Shown here: positions 37,685 to 47,452 of the stretch, piece by piece
How positions within the stretch are numbered: position 1 is the first letter of the stretch
How the letters are laid out: each line of letters opens with the position of its first letter
From: JANMOK01 sp031415055
Lineage (GTDB): Bacteria; Pseudomonadota; Alphaproteobacteria; Rhodobacterales; Rhodobacteraceae
Assembly (NCBI GenBank): GCA_031415055.1
Contig: JANOQZ010000010.1
Coordinates: 34,164-98,163 of the forward strand
Direction: 5' to 3'
Length of the DNA stretch: 64,000 nt
Notes under the pieces: model-generated
Databases searched by the model: none
What the model was told of the DNA's origin: nothing
The model's input: only the letters and a program-made list of their open reading frames with translations
Translations under genes and position numbers: made by a program

Positions 37685-37801
37685 AACGAATTTCCAGACC
37701 TAATTGCATCAGTCGAGAGGTAGCACGAAAATTGGTTTGGAAAAGCCTTCTTTGAAATTGATTGGTGCAGCAGTTGATTGCGACAACAGATCAACGGGAT
37801 A

Positions 37802-37848
37802 TGTCGATGATTTGGCGTTTTGTCGATATATCGGGCGTATGTGTCGAT
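37802..37848. promoter_or_regulatory. Three TGTCGAT direct repeats upstream of the sugar operon
   Basis: TGTCGAT occurs at 37802-37808, 37821-37827 and 37842-37848, spaced 19 and 21 bp, about two helical turns. The array lies 118-164 bp upstream of the SDR start, a plausible place for an activator or repressor of the sugar operon. Confidence 0.4.
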
Positions 37849-37890
37849 TGGGTGGACATGTGCACTGGTAAAGCGTGGTATTTAGCAGAC

Positions 37891-38832
37891 TTAACTGCCA
37901 ATCAAATCGGCAAATCTTTGCGGTTCCATGTTCGCGCCGCATAGGATGACGCCGACGTTTTCGCCATTCGCGGGTTTATAGGCGCCACTCAGCAAGGCTG
38001 CCAAGGCCGTGGCACCGCCCGGTTCAACGGCGATACGCAGTTCGGACCACAGCCATTTCATCGCGTCGGTGATGTCATTTTCCTGCACCAGAACGGCTTG
38101 CCGCACATACTTTTGCGCGATGGGAAACATCAGCGACCCCACAAAACTTGACCCCAAGGAGTCCGCAGCGATGCCATGTGGCGCTATTTTGACCGGTTCA
38201 CCTGCCAGCAAAGCGGCATGAAGCGTTGGGCTGGCAACCGGTTCGACGCTGATGACATTCACCCGGTTCTGATACCAAGCGGCGATGCCGCCAATCAAGC
38301 CACCACCCCCGGTGGCGACAAGCAAACTATCAAGATCGGTTGCCTGCGCCGCAATCTCCAAGCCAAGCGTGCCCTGGCCGAGGATGACCGGAACTTGGTC
38401 GTAGGCATGCAAACTTTGCGCCCCGCTGGAGCGGCAAAAGCTAAGACAGGCGTCCAGCGCGTCCTGATACGTTTTGCCGGTTTGAACGATTTCGGCACCG
38501 TAAGAGATGATTCGATCGACCTTTGATTTCGGCGCGTTTGCGGGGACGAAAATTCGCGCGGGCAGGCCGAATTGGCGGGCGGCAAAGGCGACTGCGGCAC
38601 CGTGATTGCCACCGGAAGCCGCAGCGATACCGGCTTTTGGTATGGCCACTCCGGCGAGGCTGGAAAACGCCCCACGGGCTTTGAACGAGCCGGAATGTTG
38701 CATGTATTCAAGTTTGAAGGCGACGGGATTTGTGACGCCGGGCACTATGGCCTGAATTATCGGCGTCACGCGGGTATAAGGCGCAATGCGAATTGCGGTG
38801 GCAGCAATGGCGTCGGGGGTGATTTCGGACAT
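37891..38832 (-). CDS. PLP-dependent threonine/serine dehydratase-like protein
   Basis: A 313-residue fold-type II PLP enzyme. The Schiff-base Lys is in SGSFKARGA (near residue 52), the Asn of the phosphate loop in ASGGNHGAAVA, and the Gly-rich PLP-phosphate site in VATGGGGLIGG. No ACT domain, so it is the catabolic or short form. ATG at 38832 (MSEITPDA) has the natural domain start. Probably deaminates Thr or Ser to an oxoacid. Confidence 0.88.
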   Translation of the reverse strand: MSEITPDAIAATAIRIAPYTRVTPIIQAIVPGVTNPVAFKLEYMQHSGSFKARGAFSSLAGVAIPKAGIAAASGGNHGAAVAFAARQFGLPARIFVPANAPKSKVDRIISYGAEIVQTGKTYQDALDACLSFCRSSGAQSLHAYDQVPVILGQGTLGLEIAAQATDLDSLLVATGGGGLIGGIAAWYQNRVNVISVEPVASPTLHAALLAGEPVKIAPHGIAADSLGSSFVGSLMFPIAQKYVRQAVLVQENDITDAMKWLWSELRIAVEPGGATALAALLSGAYKPANGENVGVILCGANMEPQRFADLIGS

Positions 38833-38896
38833 TTCGGGCCCCAGCTGCAAGTTCAGCCCGCAACCTTATCCGCAATATTCAATTGGCAGAAGCGGT

Positions 38897-38920
38897 GCCT
38901 GCGGCATTGCTGCCGCAGGC
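38897..38920 (-). terminator. Strong hairpin downstream of the cold-shock gene
   Basis: GCCTGCGGCA-TTGC-TGCCGCAGGC is a perfect 10-bp stem with a 4-base loop, 11 bp past the cspA-type gene stop. It has no clear U tract, so it may act as a stabilising or Rho-assisted structure rather than an intrinsic terminator. Confidence 0.45.
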
Positions 38921-38930
38921 AAAGGCAAAA

Positions 38931-39137
38931 TCAGGCCAGCGCCAGATTGATTGCGGATTCGCGACCGTCACGGCCTTTTTCAAGGTCGAAGGTCACTTTC
39001 TGGCCGTCGGGCAGGGTCGACAGACCCGAGCGCTCAAGCGCAGAAATGTGAACGAATACGTCTTTGGAGCCTTTTTCCGGCTGGATGAATCCAAAACCTT
39101 TGGTGGCGTTAAACCATTTCACGGTGCCATTGGCCAT
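38931..39137 (-). CDS. Cold-shock protein (CspA family)
   Basis: A 68-residue single-domain nucleic-acid chaperone. RNP1 is KGFGFIQPE and RNP2 is VFVHISAL; it starts MANGTVKWFNATKGFGF. GAGGAG lies 9-10 bases before the ATG. The upstream leader contains a GCTGCCGCA/TGCGGGCAGC hairpin, which could form part of a temperature-responsive 5' UTR. Confidence 0.96.
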   Translation of the reverse strand: MANGTVKWFNATKGFGFIQPEKGSKDVFVHISALERSGLSTLPDGQKVTFDLEKGRDGRESAINLALA

Positions 39138-39365
39138 CGTGATGTCTCCTCTAGTGCGCTGCCCGCAGTATGCGGCAGCTTGGTACAGTCAGAGCAAGAT
39201 CGAGAGACTGTAGCCTTAGAGCAGAACAGTGGGTCGATTGGTAGCTGGACGAGGGGGATATGGGGGAAGTATGAAAAAAATGCAAGAGGGATGTTGAGAG
39301 TACCGACCACGGTTATTTGCGCCGGGTCGTTGGCACATTCTGACTTGGCGCAATGTTTTGCCTAT

Positions 39366-40130
39366 TCAAGCCAGTTTGGACGTGTCGCTGGGCCATTTCT
39401 TTTGTATGTGCGCAACTTCAAGCGTTGGGCAAAAAATATCGAACTTGCGATCGGTTTCGGGCACGCCAAGCGATTGTAGGCAGCGGGCGATCATTTCGGC
39501 ATTGCTAAGCGTGCCGATTTCGCGGGTTTTGTGGATCGGCCTTGTGTGCGGTTTGCTGGCGACCGGTTTTCCGCCGATGAAGGCCGACAGTTTCTGCGCC
39601 GCGTTGGGATCGCGGATAAAATTGATCACAAGCAAATCTTCCGGACGGTTTTTGAAATAGTCCAAAACAGCAAGGTGGTGGGCATTTCGGCTGTGTACCC
39701 ATGCACATATCGACTCATCGTTGATGTTCCAATTCCCGGTATTTTCCACATGTTTATTGCGGCTGATCATGTGCCGTATGTGTTCGATTCTGCTGTCAAG
39801 CCATTCGTCCAGGTCGCGGGTATTCAGGACGAATCGTGATCGCGGAAAACGACGGTCCAGTTCGCGGAAATGCATTGGGTGGCCGTCGCTGAATGCCTGA
39901 TAAAGATATTGCCACCAATTTGATCCCGGCTGACCCCATTTTGTATTGTGGACGGAAAAATAGCCGGCCGAATTGAAGACAGTGTCGATGGAAGTGGTCG
40001 CCGTTTTGTTGAAACCAATGGCAAAATATTTGCGGTAAGTCCGGTCGATGCCGACCCGCGACAATAAACTGCGTGCCACGTTCAAAGGTGCGCGCATATC
40101 GACTTTCAATTTTGACTTGCGTGATTTCAT
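39366..40130 (-). CDS. Sulfotransferase-family protein
   Basis: A 254-residue protein. IGFNKTATTSIDTVF is the 5'-phosphosulfate-binding loop of sulfotransferases, and SRFVLNTRDLDEWLDS is consistent with the 3'-phosphate site. A basic N-terminus (MKSRKSKLK) precedes. It is unrelated in sequence to the other sulfotransferase-like gene in this window. Acceptor unknown; surface polysaccharide is plausible. Confidence 0.75.
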   Translation of the reverse strand: MKSRKSKLKVDMRAPLNVARSLLSRVGIDRTYRKYFAIGFNKTATTSIDTVFNSAGYFSVHNTKWGQPGSNWWQYLYQAFSDGHPMHFRELDRRFPRSRFVLNTRDLDEWLDSRIEHIRHMISRNKHVENTGNWNINDESICAWVHSRNAHHLAVLDYFKNRPEDLLVINFIRDPNAAQKLSAFIGGKPVASKPHTRPIHKTREIGTLSNAEMIARCLQSLGVPETDRKFDIFCPTLEVAHIQKKWPSDTSKLA

Positions 40131-40187
40131 GCGGCGGCTTTCCCGCACTTTGAATGCGGCGTCAAGGATAAATTCCGCCGGATTGGT

Positions 40188-40252
40188 GGGGTGGTTTTTG
40201 GGGTTGAGGGGTGGTTTTCTGGGTGGGATGGCAATGTGGGTGGGGTGGTTTT
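40188..40252 (+). repeat. Three GGGGTGGTTTT repeats
   Basis: GGGGTGGTTTT occurs at 40188-40198, 40208-40218 and 40242-40252, within a strongly G-rich plus strand between the sulfotransferase start and the palindrome unit at 40264. Four or more G runs are close enough to form a quadruplex. Confidence 0.6.
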
Positions 40253-40263
40253 GCGGTAGGCGG

Positions 40264-40335
40264 TAGGGTGCGTGATTTCACGCACCAATTGGGTTGCGCG
40301 GGCGAGATGGTGCGTGCGAGCACGCAGCTTACGGC
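40264..40335. repeat. Double palindrome unit, copy A
   Basis: TAGGGTGCGTGATTTCACGCACC, a linker of about 22 bp, then GGTGCGTGCGAGCACGCAGC and TTACGGCTTGC. The same layout recurs at 40867-40942, so the small secreted-protein gene lies between two copies of this unit. Confidence 0.8.
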
Positions 40336-40447
40336 TTGCTGTGTGACGCGGTGCGCCGCAGAATCCAGGTGCGGAACCGTAGACAATGAACCTGCGCGAT
40401 GATATGCTCTCGCCCGCGCCAATCGGCGACTTTTGGGGGAAAGTGAA

Positions 40448-40741
40448 ATGAAGAACACTCGATTTTTCGTGACGACGCTCTGTGCGGCCGCCCTTGTGGC
40501 TGTCACGGCGGGCGCGGCGCTTGCCGGTGAGGTCAAGGGTCCGCCGGGAACAATCGACAACACCAACGAGACCGGTGCTTTGGACCATGCCAATTCGGCC
40601 TGCGCGGCCAGCGGGTTGAATGACTATGATAGCTCGGAAGGTCAGGTCGACTCGCAGGTCCAGACCGCGGCGGATTCGTTCAAATACTACGGTTTGCCGC
40701 ATGGATTTGTCGGCCAGGCCTGCCGGGGCGCGGGGAACTGA
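40448..40741 (+). CDS. Small secreted protein
   Basis: A 97-residue protein. The signal peptide (MKNTRFFVTTLCAAALVAVT to ALA) gives a mature polypeptide of about 70 residues, acidic and Asn/Asp-rich, with two Cys (SACAAS and GQACRG) and several Gly-Leu-Pro turns. GGGGGAAAG precedes the ATG. No family recognised. It is bracketed by two palindrome units. Confidence 0.7.
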   Translation: MKNTRFFVTTLCAAALVAVTAGAALAGEVKGPPGTIDNTNETGALDHANSACAASGLNDYDSSEGQVDSQVQTAADSFKYYGLPHGFVGQACRGAGN

Positions 40742-40866
40742 ACTGAAGCGGGAATCGGAGGCCCGGCGGGCGGTGAAGCGCTCGCCGGTTGCCACGTGTG
40801 ATCTGGCGGATCGCCCGAAGGGTTGGCCGTATTCGTCGGTTCACCGGGATATCGCCGCAGGGCGAT

Positions 40867-40942
40867 GGTAGGGTGCGCGATGTCAGGCACCCATTTTGTG
40901 GCGAGGGCGGAATGGTGCGTGCGAGCACGCACCCTACGGCTT
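40867..40942. repeat. Double palindrome unit, copy B
   Basis: GTAGGGTGCGCGATGTCAGGCACC, a linker, then GGTGCGTGCGAGCACGCACC followed by CTACGGCTTGC. The second hairpin has perfect arms. It lies at the 3' end of the AT-rich membrane gene pair. Confidence 0.8.
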
Positions 40943-40943
40943 G

Positions 40944-41597
40944 CTATGCCAAAATATGCTTGTATTCCGCGTACAAACCCACAAAATTTATTGCGTTCAA
41001 AATGACAAATACACCAACTGCCCGAAAAAAGTACTTTGAAACAGACTTTGACAAATTGATAGAAATCAATTCTAATTCTCTACTTAGATCGAACAGAACA
41101 TGCGCAACGCCGAGGGCAATTACAGAAAATGCGATGAATAATTTGAAAAATACACTGGCAGAGTTTGTTTGGGAAACAAGTATATTTTTTGACTCTGTTA
41201 AACTAATTTCGACGTTCGAAAATATGGATGGAACCAGAATTATTACAATTACAATTGTTGCCCAAACCACATAGCTCCTACTCCAAAAGTCCTCGTTGTA
41301 GAAATGGAATTTCATCTGTGCGTCCGAAGTAAAGTGTCTTAGTGACGCAAACCGCAATATTCCGACTAGGGTAAAAACAACAAGATTAATCATATCCATG
41401 GTCGCTGTTGACAATTCAATTCCAATTAATCCAAAAAAATGGTTCCATGCGCCGTACAAAATTAGTCTCCAGCCCTCTACGAATGGCTTAATAAAATTGC
41501 AAAATGTCACAAATGGCTCAAACGATTGAAAAAGGGAAAATGCAAGTCCTATGGAGCCAAGTAAGAAAAATGTTTCTGATTTCAAAATTCCCCTCAA
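40944..41597 (-). CDS. AT-rich membrane protein, unknown (second of pair)
   Basis: A 217-residue protein with five or so hydrophobic segments and a polar region around 155-175. It overlaps the preceding membrane protein gene by 4 bp. Base composition is far more AT-rich than neighbouring genes, pointing to recent acquisition. The last codons adjoin a palindrome unit. No family recognised. Confidence 0.7.
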   Translation of the reverse strand: MRGILKSETFFLLGSIGLAFSLFQSFEPFVTFCNFIKPFVEGWRLILYGAWNHFFGLIGIELSTATMDMINLVVFTLVGILRFASLRHFTSDAQMKFHFYNEDFWSRSYVVWATIVIVIILVPSIFSNVEISLTESKNILVSQTNSASVFFKLFIAFSVIALGVAHVLFDLSRELELISINLSKSVSKYFFRAVGVFVILNAINFVGLYAEYKHILA

Positions 41598-42139
41598 GGT
41601 AAATACCTAACCAACAAATCGTGTACGGTTGCTATTGCAATCACCATAATAAGAAACGGAATTGTTGCATATAAAAAGCCCCCAACGACAAAGCGAAATC
41701 GGATCTTGCCGGTGGACATGCCGTCAAGCGAATCTAGATTAAAAATTCTAACGCTTTCACCTATCGGAAAATAAGTAAATCTATACCGAATTATAAGGAA
41801 CAAACCAACAAAAAGCATTGGCATTATGAAAACTTCAAACGTCGCGGCAACAACGTTTCCAACATTTACAAGAATCGAAAGCACCGATGCTATAGCTCCA
41901 GCTCCTGCGCAAATGAGTCCGACTACGGGCACGTTTCGAAGGATGCGGTTGACGACATATTGGTCGAAACTTGACAGAACTTCCAGAAATTCTTGAACAA
42001 ATTTAATATTAGCATGAATCGGATGTTTGGCAGTGCTTTCGATACATCGAAATGTTGGATTCACTAGGAAGTATAGAATGATAGCGAACGCATTGAACAC
42101 GCTGGCTGGCATTGCGAAGGTGTTGTTGACATTTTCCAC
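41594..42139 (-). CDS. AT-rich membrane protein, unknown (first of pair)
   Basis: A 181-residue protein with four hydrophobic segments (AFAIILYFLV, VVGLICAGAGAIASVLSILV, FIMPMLFVGLFLIIRY, ATIPFLIMVIAIATV). It is translated just before, and coupled to, a second membrane protein, and follows the ettA stop by 5 bp on the same strand. The composition suggests horizontal transfer; a two-component membrane system of unknown role. Confidence 0.7.
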   Translation of the reverse strand: MENVNNTFAMPASVFNAFAIILYFLVNPTFRCIESTAKHPIHANIKFVQEFLEVLSSFDQYVVNRILRNVPVVGLICAGAGAIASVLSILVNVGNVVAATFEVFIMPMLFVGLFLIIRYRFTYFPIGESVRIFNLDSLDGMSTGKIRFRFVVGGFLYATIPFLIMVIAIATVHDLLVRYLP

Positions 42140-42144
42140 CCCCC

Positions 42145-43800
<1,656 letters not shown>

Positions 43801-43861
43801 GAGGGAAGCTCCGATTTCGAGGTTGGCGGGGATGTAGTGGGTTGGGGCGGCAAAGGCAACG

Positions 43862-44323
43862 TCAGAGGTATTTTTCGAACCAATGGGTTGCGGGGAAATC
43901 CGAATAGGGCGGGATCGGGGTCCAGCCGTCCTTGACATAGAGCGCGATGGCCTCGGGCAGGTTTTCGTTGGTGTCGAGAATCAGGCGGGTCTTGCCAAGG
44001 GTGCGTGCGAGGTTTTCTGAGGCCACCATCATCTGGCGGGCAAGGCCGTGGCCGCGAGATTCGGGCGCGACCCAAAGGCGCTTGATCTCACCCGTCGTTA
44101 TGTCCCAGTCCTTAAGCGCGACGCAGGCGACGGGATGTCCGTCAAGCTGCGCAAGCAGAAAGCCGCCGCCGGGCGGGCAGTAGAGGGCGGCATCGGGATC
44201 GGGATCGGGGACATGGGTCTGGGAGACGCCGGGGATACGTTCGGTCAGAAGTTGGAAATAAGCGGTGAGGCAAGAGCGGGCGTCGGCATGTTCCGGGTCG
44301 GCGGCGACTATGATCAGCGGCAT
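43862..44323 (-). CDS. GNAT-family N-acetyltransferase
   Basis: A 153-residue acetyltransferase. The acetyl-CoA loop is APESRGHGLARQMM (R/QxxGxG/A pattern), and the C-terminal part has NENLPEAIALYVKDGW. ATG at 44323 (MPLIIVAADPEHADA) is the natural start; a longer open frame upstream runs antisense to nadD. Substrate unknown. Confidence 0.88.
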   Translation of the reverse strand: MPLIIVAADPEHADARSCLTAYFQLLTERIPGVSQTHVPDPDPDAALYCPPGGGFLLAQLDGHPVACVALKDWDITTGEIKRLWVAPESRGHGLARQMMVASENLARTLGKTRLILDTNENLPEAIALYVKDGWTPIPPYSDFPATHWFEKYL

Positions 44324-44483
44324 GATGCCGGATTTTAGTCGGACATTATGCCGTCTGGCAAGGCGGAGGATCGGTACCCAACGCCGCCTTATAGCCCAAA
44401 TGATGCGGCTTGTGACCTGCACCGCTTGACTTTGGCAGGTGACGCGGGACAGCTTTGCCCTAGCGCCCCTTTTGAAAGCAGCC

Positions 44484-45083
44484 ATGCACGGTTTCCCCAT
44501 TGCCGCACCCGGAATGCGCATCGGCCTGCTGGGCGGATCGTTTGATCCACCGCACGCAGGACATCGGCATATATCGTTGTGGGCGTTGCGGAAGTTTCGC
44601 TTGGACAAGGTTTGGTGGTTGGTGTCGCCGGGGAACCCGTTGAAGGCCGATGGACCGGCGAGTTTGGAGCGGCGTTTGGCGGCTTGTCGGGCGTTGGAGT
44701 TGCATCCGAAAATTGAAGTCAGCGATCTGGAGTCGCGATTTGGCACAAGGCATACGGCGGCGATGTTGCGGCACCTTTTGCGGATGTATCCGGGCGTGCG
44801 TTTTGTCTGGTTGATGGGGGCGGATAATTTGGCGCAGTTTCACTTGTGGCATGATTGGGTTTGGATCATGCGACATGTGCCGATTGGCGTTTTGGCCAGA
44901 CCGGGTGAACAGGTGCGCGCGGGGCTTTCACCAGCGGCGAAACGGTTTGCCGGCTATCGGTTGAAGGCGGATGTGGCGGAAGCTTTGCCTTGGCGGAAGC
45001 CGCCGGCCTGGACACTGCTCAGCGGGCGGATGCTGGATATTTCATCTTCGGAAATCAGGAGGCGGGGCGAGTGGAAGCGTTGA
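44484..45083 (+). CDS. nadD: Nicotinate-nucleotide adenylyltransferase
   Basis: Transfers AMP to nicotinate mononucleotide in NAD synthesis. 199 residues from the ATG at 44484. The nucleotidyltransferase motif is GLLGGSFDPPHAGH, with WLMGADNLAQFHLW in the middle and ISSSEIRRR near the C-terminus. It overlaps the carboxypeptidase gene, which starts 13 bp before its end. With nadE, this window holds the last two steps of NAD synthesis, though they are 15 kb apart. Confidence 0.95.
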   Translation: MHGFPIAAPGMRIGLLGGSFDPPHAGHRHISLWALRKFRLDKVWWLVSPGNPLKADGPASLERRLAACRALELHPKIEVSDLESRFGTRHTAAMLRHLLRMYPGVRFVWLMGADNLAQFHLWHDWVWIMRHVPIGVLARPGEQVRAGLSPAAKRFAGYRLKADVAEALPWRKPPAWTLLSGRMLDISSSEIRRRGEWKR

Positions 45084-46468
45084 ACCGTCGCGCGGTTTTG
45101 GCGGGTTTAATGGCAAGCGTGCCGGTTTGGGCCTGGGCGCAAAGCTCGGCCGAACTGTTGGACGAAAGCGGCATTGCCGCGATGACTGGCTTTGCCTTGA
45201 TCGATGTGGCAACCGGCAAGATTTTGGACGGGCATCAGCAAGATTTGTTGTTGCCGCCAGCCTCGGTCACCAAGGTGTTTACGGCGCTGTATGCGCTTGA
45301 TGCTTTGGGGCCCGATTTCGTGTTCGAGACGCGGGTGATAGCAACCGGTCCGGTTTCGGGCGGTCGAGTGCAGGGGGATTTGGTGCTGCTGGGCAGCGGT
45401 GACCCGCATTTGGACAGTGACCAGTTGGCGGACTTGGTGAAGTCATTGCGAGATCAGGGGATCAGAGGTGTTGATGGGCGGTTTCTCGTTGTGGGAACCG
45501 CTTTGCCGCCGCTGCATGAAATCGACACCAGCCAGCCCGATTTTGTCGGCTATAACCCGTCGATTTCGGGGCTAAATCTCAATTTCAACCGAGTGTATTT
45601 TGAGTGGAAGCACGACGATACCGGCTTGGTTCTAAGCCTGCAGGCACGAGCCGACGGGCATGCGCCGGATGTGCGGTCCATTCATATTGAGGCGGTCAAT
45701 CGGGCAGCGCCGGTGTTTGAATATCATTCCAAAAAGGGCGAGGATTATTGGTCGGTTGCCGAGCCAGCCTTAAGGAAACCCGGCGGACGATGGTTGCCTG
45801 TCCGCACGCCGGAGGCCTATGCGGCGGAGGTATTCCGGGCGTTGGGCAGGCAGTATGGGGTGGAACTACCAGAAGGCGAGATTATTGGAAACGCGCCGTC
45901 GGGGAATATTTTGGCGGTGCACAAAAGCATTCCCGTGGCGAGATTGGTGCGCAGTATGCTGCTGTTTTCCACCAACCTAACTGCCGAGGTTTTGGGCCTG
46001 ACAGCGACGCAGGCGCATGGCGTGCAAGTGCGCGGCCTGACAGATTCTGGCCTGGCGATGACGCAATGGGCGAAGGCGAATTTGGGTCTGCCGCAAGGCA
46101 AGTTTGTCAATCATTCGGGCTTGTCGGACAAAAGCGTTGTTTCCGCCGCCGAAATGGTGCGGGCCTTGGCGGTGCCGGGTGCCTATGCGGCGCTGAAGGG
46201 GTTGATGAAGGTCACGGGAGTGGAAGGGTCGCAGGCGGTTATTCAAGCGAAAACCGGCACGCTGAATTTTTGCAAAGCCCTTGCGGGGTATATTGATGCG
46301 TCGGGCGGTAGGCGGTTGGCATTCGCGATTTTCTCGACCGATTTGGCGAAACGCGCGAATTTTTATGGCGATGAGGAGGAGATTCCGACTGGCTCGCGGA
46401 CGTTTTTGGGCAAGGCGAAGCGGCTGGAGCAGGCGCTGCTGAAGCGGTGGGTCGAGGGGATTGGGTGA
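45071..46468 (+). CDS. dacB: D-alanyl-D-alanine carboxypeptidase/endopeptidase (DacB, S13 family)
   Basis: Periplasmic penicillin-binding protein of 465 residues trimming peptidoglycan. GTG at 45071 is preceded by AGGAGG at 8 bases. The N-terminus NRRAVLAGLMASVPVWAWAQ resembles a Tat signal. The active-site motif SVTK is at 65-68, the SxN motif is in STNLTAE, and AKTGTLNF is the KTG motif. The last 57 bp are duplicated at 46808-46864, and a more divergent piece of a dacB gene lies at 47316-47429. Confidence 0.93.
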   Translation: MEALNRRAVLAGLMASVPVWAWAQSSAELLDESGIAAMTGFALIDVATGKILDGHQQDLLLPPASVTKVFTALYALDALGPDFVFETRVIATGPVSGGRVQGDLVLLGSGDPHLDSDQLADLVKSLRDQGIRGVDGRFLVVGTALPPLHEIDTSQPDFVGYNPSISGLNLNFNRVYFEWKHDDTGLVLSLQARADGHAPDVRSIHIEAVNRAAPVFEYHSKKGEDYWSVAEPALRKPGGRWLPVRTPEAYAAEVFRALGRQYGVELPEGEIIGNAPSGNILAVHKSIPVARLVRSMLLFSTNLTAEVLGLTATQAHGVQVRGLTDSGLAMTQWAKANLGLPQGKFVNHSGLSDKSVVSAAEMVRALAVPGAYAALKGLMKVTGVEGSQAVIQAKTGTLNFCKALAGYIDASGGRRLAFAIFSTDLAKRANFYGDEEEIPTGSRTFLGKAKRLEQALLKRWVEGIG

Positions 46469-46527
46469 GAAAAGGCGTCAAAGCGCGATCACGCCGGGTT
46501 GAACGACCATCACCTCCTCACGCCGCT

Positions 46528-46770
46528 AATTGACCCGTGGCAATTCGCGGCCACAACGTCAGACAAGAATACCGGACGAGCGGCACCGCCGGTCGTCCAG
46601 CGCCTGTCTGTCCCTCGGGCAGGCGCTACTCGCCCGCCCGCAGCCAGGCTCCGGCCTCTCGATAGGTCACATCAAGCCCACCGGTTTTGCGGGCGTCTCG
46701 TGCACGGCGCTCACGAATGTCCCCCGGACATTCTTGCCGGTGCTACGCACCGTCGCGCCTTTTCACCGTC
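46528..46770. repeat. Dispersed repeat of about 240 bp, copy 2
   Basis: Second copy of the element at 24528-24785. Its minus-strand ORF (46750-46667, GTG start, 27 codons, ending ETPAKPVGLM) matches the 28-codon ORF of copy 1. It lies directly downstream of dacB and upstream of the duplicated dacB tail. Confidence 0.75.
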
Positions 46771-46807
46771 GCAAAGCACTGGTATTTCGAGAGATTTCCC
46801 GTTGCCC

Positions 46808-46864
46808 AAGGTCCGGCGGCTGGAGCAGGCGCTGCTGAAGCGGTGGGTTGAGGGGATTGGGTGA
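46808..46864 (+). pseudogene. Duplicated 3' tail of dacB
   Basis: 57 bp matching 46412-46468 with five differences, encoding KVRRLEQALLKRWVEGIG and a TGA. Together with the intact gene end it brackets about 340 bp holding the dispersed repeat. It is followed within 6 bp by a palindrome. Confidence 0.85.
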
Positions 46865-46870
46865 GGTTTT

Positions 46871-46897
46871 GGTGCCTGTGAGCAGGCACCCTACGGG
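46871..46897. repeat. Palindrome between the dacB tail and terB fragment
   Basis: GGTGCCTGTGAGCAGGCACC (46871-46890) followed by CTACGGG. The inner stem differs from other family members, but the arms pair perfectly. The terB fragment's stop codon follows immediately. Confidence 0.85.
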
Positions 46898-47296
46898 TCA
46901 CTCCACCGGTAGTTTCAAATGCCTTGCCCGCGCCCCGCGTTCAATCGCCGCGCCGTGCAGGCGGTCGATGGTGAGCTGGTAGCGGATTTCCTCGTGGAAG
47001 CGCAGTTCGGGCTGGTCCATCCGGCCATCGGCGGCGGCGACGTCGCAGGCAAGCGCGTAGGCGGTTTCGTAATAGGCTTCGGGCAAGGCATCGCGGATGA
47101 GGCCGAACAGGGCGTCGAGGCCGTCGTCTTCTTCAAACAGGTCAACCACGGTTTGCGAGATAGTCTTCAGGCGGTCTTTGTCATAGCCGGTGAAGATGGG
47201 CAGGAAATCGACGATGCGGGTGATGGTCAGCAGTTCCGGCGTGGTCATGTTTTGATCGGAAGCCGAGAGCGCGACCATGACGGCGACCAGCGCGGG
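46898..47296 (-). pseudogene. 5'-truncated copy of the terB-like gene
   Basis: 46896-47294 matches 50016-50414 over 399 bp without gaps and with 12 substitutions, 11 of them silent; the only amino-acid change is Leu to His in ELRFLEE. It lacks the first 15 or so codons of the intact gene. An internal ATG at 47278 could still give a 126-residue protein, so residual function is possible. The silent bias suggests the two copies diverged while both were functional genes, before being brought together. Confidence 0.85.
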
Positions 47297-47315
47297 CTTC
47301 GGAGCCTAACCCTAA

Positions 47316-47429
47316 ATAGACCGCCAAGATGGGCAACGGCTGGCTTTCGTCATTTTCTCGGCCGACCTGGACAAACGCACCGCAGTCAGGGAGTTGGCGC
47401 CGCCCTTTCCGAGCGCCGATGCGACATGA
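47316..47429 (+). pseudogene. Fragment of a divergent dacB-type gene 3' region
   Basis: In one frame it reads IDRQDGQRLAFVIFSADLDK followed by RT, which aligns with IDASGGRRLAFAIFSTDLAK of the intact DacB C-terminal region. The frame then runs on to a TGA at about 47428. It begins about 20 bp from the break in the truncated terB copy. It is clearly more distant from the resident dacB than the 57-bp tail duplication, so it likely came from another strain. Confidence 0.7.
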
Positions 47430-47452
47430 CTGCCTTGTTCAGGTTGCGCCAC

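Noticed and set aside
46499..46864. 121-codon plus-strand ORF running through the dispersed repeat into the dacB tail
   Set aside because: It is a chance join of repeat sequence with the duplicated dacB end; the first part has no features and is less constrained than the small minus-strand ORF.
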